Shown here: positions 35,201 through 41,200 of the stretch, piece by piece
How positions within the stretch are numbered: the stretch's first letter is position 1
Layout of the letters: every line of letters begins with the position of its first letter
Origin: Undaria pinnatifida
Taxonomy: Eukaryota; Sar; Phaeophyceae; Laminariales; Alariaceae
Length of the DNA: 64,000 bases
Assembly: GCA_012845835.1 (NCBI GenBank)
Contig: JABAKD010000004.1
Span: 6,801,765-6,865,764, forward strand
Direction of reading: 5' to 3'
The notes under the pieces: generated by a model
Database searches by the model: none
What the model was told of the DNA's origin: nothing
What the model saw: the letters and a program-made list of their open reading frames with translations, nothing else
Program-made: the position numbers and the translations under genes

Positions 35201-38200
35201 GAGGTCTTAACCTCCCAAATTGAAGAAAATTCCGAAAGCAATAGGTGCGCTGACCAAGCGTGGAACTATCTGTTAGTATGGTCGGTTTTGGGGTATTATT
35301 TGTCATTATAGGACCAGCGCACAGAAGCGTTGGTCGGGTTGCCCGAACGAAAGTCTTCAAACGTCGGGTTCCGGGTGAGATGTTGAGCTTCTTCCTCTTG
35401 TGAAGAGATCAGAAGCCCCTCGGAATCTGTTGCACAACCCTAGCGCGCGATACCGCTCTCCGCGTTACGCCGTGCGCCGGCAGAGGCTGCCAGGAAGCTC
35501 TTTTCGCTTGCACGTGATTCCGGAATAACGGGACATCTTTTCCCCAAAATCGTCGAAATGTTTACACTCTTTTTTGTTTCCTGTCATGCTGAGGCCAAGC
35601 TGCTGTTGCTCTTCGGTCAGCGCCTCCCCCCCCCCCCGAAAAAAAAAACACAGTGTTTTCTGCGAACGATGTGGCGTTCCTCTCTTGAGGAACCTCAGAC
35701 GCACATGCCACTATTTCTACTACTGCTACTATTGTTACTATTGCTACTATTGCTACTATTGCTACTATTGCTATTAATACTATTGCTACTATTGCTACTA
35801 TTGCTACTATTGCTACTATTGCTACTAAGAGTACGGTGCAGGTGCACCATATTTTTTGTGAGGCGACCCATGCTACTGTACATTGGCGATCCCTTTGGGG
35901 GCCTTTTTTTGTCATAGGCCCAGAGCCACTCGCGCGAGCAGCCCCTCTGTTCTTCTGCGGCCTTACGTTTTCTTCGTGACGTAACTTGACGAAATCACTC
36001 CGCAATGGAATGGTTATCTTCGCCGCCTGAACTAATCGCCTAAACCATTGACGTGCGCTACGATGATAGAGGTGGACCACTTTTTTTTTCGGGGGTTCCT
36101 CAAATTGGGAGCTTAAGACATGATCCCTCCCCCCCAAAACGATTTGGAGGAGCAAAAATAAAACTCCTACCGGATGAAAAACCCCGTGACCTAGGTACAC
36201 GACGAGAACCATGAACAAAAACGGTCCATTTCCGTCGATTTCGGGTTAAGGAGCCCCGCCATCTAGAAAAATGTTCAGACGAAAAGTGCTACCTCTAATG
36301 TAGCACGCGTCTACTCCGGTCAGTGAGGTATCGAGTCACTCGCGCGGGTGCCTCAAGCCCGGAGGTGGAAATGGAGGTGTCCCCCTTGCCGTAGCATTTT
36401 TGAGGCTCATAACGTCCCGAGGGGATATACGCCTCAGCCCAGAAACCGACAAGCCTTAGGGAAGGCCAAAAGCGCGACCCGATGAGCAAACGACGCGTGC
36501 TACGATAGAGATGCACCATTTTTTTTTCAAGTTTGCTCATTTTAGGAGGTTAAGGCATGTCCTTCTTAACCTTAAAAACAAGAACAAAATCTGATTTGGG
36601 ACAATAATAAACCTGCTTTATCGCGGATGGAAAATCGCACGGCCTAGGTGTACAACGAGAATCATGATCAAAAACGACCAACTTCCGACGATTTTGGGTG
36701 GAGGAGTGTCTTACGTCATTCGGAAATCATTCCAGACTGATCGTGCTACCTCAATCGTACCATGTGCCAAGCCTACGGTCTAGGGGACGCACATAAACGG
36801 TTCGCTGCCAAGTGTTCGAGAATGTGAAATTTCGACGATTTTGAGTTAAGGAGCCGCATCGTCCACAAATAAATGCGCAAAAGACGCATGCTACGATGAT
36901 GGAAGCATCGATTTTCGTCTGAAACTATTTCTGAATGACGGGGCTCTATAACCCAAAATCGCCGGAAATACGCCATTAAGTTTTGGCATGGATCGTTCTC
37001 GTTGTGTACCTAGGCCATGGGGTTTTTCATCCGGTGGCAGTTTTGTTTTCTCCAACAAACCAAGTCTTGGGAAGAGGTCTTATGCTCCCAAATCGAGGAA
37101 CCCCAGAGAAAAATAATGGTGCACCTCTATCGTGTAGCATGTGTAAAACAAGTGCCACCTCTATCGTACGCACGCCTCTTCAGGGAACAAATACGGTGTA
37201 TCTGTACCGTCCCATTGCGGCCAGTGTTTACCTTCGATCTTGAGTGTCATATGGGCAGGAGGACAAACCTTCGATCGTTGACGGATACCTGGGACAACGT
37301 AGTGTAGCCCAGTACACTACGATTCAACGAACGTGGAACCTGCTGGAAAAACGCCTTGGGGCAGGCAAAAGGCGTCACCTCTTGGCGGATGTTATTTTGG
37401 CGGCTAGCAGGGTCATCCCACGGTAGGGGTTCCAATTTTTGGGGCAGACGCGGTCTACGATAGAGGTACACACCACGGTTTTCCTGGGGTTTCCTCGATT
37501 TGGGAGGTTTAAGACCTCTCCCAAAAGCTGGATTGGAGAAAACAAGAACTGCTACGTACCGGATGAATCCCATCGGCTAGGTATAAGCCGAGAATCATGG
37601 TAAAAAATGACCGATTCCCGACGAATGGTGGGTTAAGGAGCCCCGTCATTCAGAAAACATTTTTGCCAAAAATGGGTATACCTCTATCGTAACAGGCGTC
37701 GTCAACTATACCTAGGAGTCGGTAGGGGTTGCAGTTGTTCGATAAAACTATTAATAGTAATATACCTGTTCGGTTGAGCTCCTCAAGTGGGCAACTACCG
37801 GTTAGTCTGATATTTTTACGGGTATAGTTCGTCTTAGAGACTAGGGAATAGAAGCTCGGTCGGGTCGCGGGAACGAACGTCTTCGAAAGTCATTTTTCGG
37901 GTGAGATGCTGAGCTCCTCATGCCAAGAGCTCACAAAATTGTTAGAATGTGATGTGCACCCCTGCCGCGGGATGACTCTATCGTGCCACGCGTCTAGTGG
38001 TTACCTCTTGTATCTTGTGTTACTGTTCTCAGCGGTAGGAGAAACCTTCGGTTATTGCCGGGGGGTACAATATGACGTGGTAATACACCGCGATCAATCG
38101 AACGCGGAACCTGCTAGAAAAAAAACGTTTTCTTTTTTGTGGGCAAAACTCCGCTGCCTCGGGGGAAGACCAATCTAGCGTTGGCTGCCGTCAGTTCCGT

Positions 38201-41200
38201 CGGAATTACGTCAAGGTTGGTAGATGTCTATGCGGCGATAGGGGCAGCAACGATTCAGCCCAAAGCGTACGGAGTGGCGGCGCTGCTCAATCGATCAGGT
38301 ACTGGCCAAATGCCGTTGGATCTTCATGCAAAATATCCAGAAACATGCCGTGTATACCTCGAGCGCGGGATTGGTCATCAGGTTGCAGAGCATGGCTCCG
38401 CGGTAGGGGGGTCCACGTCCAGGGCCCCGTTTTTTAGGGCCTCCGCGCCACTCACGCTTCAATAGCTATCATGTTTATTCTTTCTCACAAGCTACTGTAC
38501 GTTGAGGGTGTCGTAATTCCCGGGGTCTTGCCTTGAAACATTTTCTTGTGACGCTGCACCCACAAAGTACTCCAAGGCGTTGTTATTTAAGAAGGTGCAC
38601 GGGGAAGAGCCACTCGCGCAGGAGCGAAGTTAAAGGTACCTCGGAGTCGTTCAACGGAACCCCCCCCCCCCCCCCCCCCCCCCTCCCCCAACCTTCCTTT
38701 AACGACATCTCCGGCCTCAAAACCAGCTCCCGGCCGTATCTCCTGAAATACGATGGTCCTTTATTTGCAAGCAAGGATATATGTTACGGCACATTTTTTA
38801 TTTCACCCTTCCTTGTACAGAGCAGCCACGAAGCGTTCTTTACAGAAAATTGCTGGCCTCGGGGGACGAGACCATCGTGAAATCAGTCTTCCCTTATCGG
38901 AGCGTCGGTCCGACGACTCATTGCTCTCTCACGGCCGGTGTTGGGGATGTGTGTGCCGTGCTCCTCAGCTGTTTTTTTTTTTGGCAAACAAAGGCTACGG
39001 GAAGAGCATCATTTTCGGGGCCCACGATTTACAGTGTGTGTCGGGGGCACTCGCGCGAGTGTCCCCCCGTTATTTTGCGACCTTGGTATTTGGTGCTGTT
39101 TTGACTTAGCGGTAGGAAGATCAAAAGGAATGGCCAGCTACTCTGCGTCAAGAAACCACATAAATATCTTTTGTGAAAGCAAGGTACAGAGTCGCCCGTT
39201 CGAGAGGGGCGCAAATCAGGCGGCGACAAATGAGGTATCGCCTCTACTGCAGCCGTGGTGTAGGAGTTGCGTAGGCCACATATCAGTTCCACACCATTGC
39301 CCGTGTCCATCCATGTTGAGCTGTTTAAGCGCGGCTGCACTCTCATGATGCCCTTGATTTTATGTTTTCCGGTGATGCCGGCCGAAACAGCAACACACGC
39401 AGGGCTGCACCATATGTATGGGGGCTTTGACGAACGCGAATCGGTGCCTGTCTGCTGCGAAGGCTTCCGCGGTGGCTTCCTTGACCTGGGTGAGAGGAGC
39501 ACCATGCGGCATGGACAGCTGCGTGGGCGGTTTTTGCAACGTGTTTAGCAAGAGATGGTAGAGCACACCTCTCATGTGTTTTACAAACCGACGAATATGC
39601 GGCATGCAGTGAGCCTATGCCTGCATTCTGCAAATTGATCTGCGGTGGGTTTGCTGACCCCGGGAAGAGCACTAACAAATTGCTGTACAAGAGGAAAAAA
39701 CGTGTCGGTTTGGGCTGCGGCCATGACGAAGCCCGTTAGATGATGCATTTAATTTATCTGAGGTTGATTGATAAACTGACACGCGCCGACTTTAGCGAAG
39801 TACGATCGAACATGCCTCACCATACGCTGAACGAAACGGCGCATATGTCGGTAACTGTACGCTGCGAATGCCTCCACGGTGGTTTCATTGACCTGGGTAA
39901 GAGTTTCACCATTCACGGCGAGTTGTACGATGCGCGGCAGAACGCTGTTTTCAACTAATAATGTAGAGCTCCCTCGATAGTGTCGGCGGCGTAGTACCAC
40001 TCTTGCTTGCGATTCGAAACTACTCGGTGCGCAGAAAAGATAATGGATATCATTTCATCTTTCACGACAGATAGATCTCTGGTCTATATGTGACCAAATC
40101 TCTAGGTCATGGATTGACGGATGGGTGTCGTACGATCTTCATGGGACCTATTAGCACAAATTTCTTCCCTGGGTTGGGTCTGTACCCACACAGATCCGGG
40201 GCACAACATATGATAACGGCAGGTACAGGATCTAGGTTATCCTGGTCGTGGTCTGTCTGATGTTTTCGAACCCCAGCCCCAAAGTTCCGATAGAGTTGCA
40301 CGGGTTTGTTTTGTTTCTGAACCTTTCTCACATCGGGGGCGCGCCGAAAAGAAATTATCTCGACAAAACTGAAATACAGCCCATGAACCGAATTCCATGG
40401 CGAAGGTTATACACGAGAAAAAAAAAAACACATTTTGAAAAAAAATAAAATACATAATTCGGACCATTTCAGGCCAAGGAGCGCTGCCGCTCAGAAAACG
40501 TTTGGACAATAAATGCTACCCCTGCCGTAATACAGGTCAACATTTCACGCCGTTTTTCCCCGTCCTCTCTCTTGTCCCTGGATGGTACGCTGCCCCACGT
40601 CATAACTTCGCCGCCGTTGCAGGCGATTCTGAGGGGGGCTCGCGCTCTGGGTAACTCGGCGTCGCCTTCTCCCTCCGTGATGAGCTTGGTGGCGGCAAGG
40701 GCAATGCTTCCCGCTTTGGTGACGATGTCCATTGCCCTTGGTGCTATCAAGGTAAGCCGCTGTGTCTAAAGAAACAGTTTTTGGACGCTTGACACTTGCC
40801 GGCTTTTACTCTAACACATTTGCCGTTTGGTTCTGCTGAAAAACTGCTTGGGTTCGACCGCCGGGTCAGTTGTATGTGGCAGACAGCTAAATATACATGG
40901 TAATGCCTCTCCCTACAGCGTCGGCCCTTGCCAGCCGGAAACGCCATCGTTACAGCGGAAACCTACGCGACTGCCTACTCCACCACACATGTTTTTTCCA
41001 ATCTGCGATAAGCGATTTTCACAGGCATTGTAAAGGGCACCCCGCACGACCCAGTCTGCTCTATGGAGGAACTTGTGCTGTTTGGTGGCCACCTCTTTCG
41101 TTTAACTTCGGTTGAGCATGATGCCGTTGATCATGTCTTCTGTTATCCAAGCAGGTTCTGGACATCGTGATAAGATCTTTCAAAACCGGCAGCTTCCACC

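Larger units (their letters stand above)
34853..39390 (+). other. Intron after exon i (4,538 bases)
   Basis: It contains A copies (about 35008-35250, 36050-36311, 36492-36770, 36883-37144, 37447-37700), E copies (35260-35460, 37705-37983), a CTACTATTG microsatellite (35720-35826), B sequence (35865-36045, 36315-36400, 38985-39262) and a C element (38644-38888). Bases 37990-38600 have a plus frame (38139-38465) with no recognised match. Confidence 0.6.

Noticed and set aside
40919-41011. Alternative terminal exon (30 codons and TAA after CCCTACAG)
   Set aside because: The acceptor is good, but the resulting tail does not resemble the family, whereas 41155-41217 does. It could still be an alternative end.
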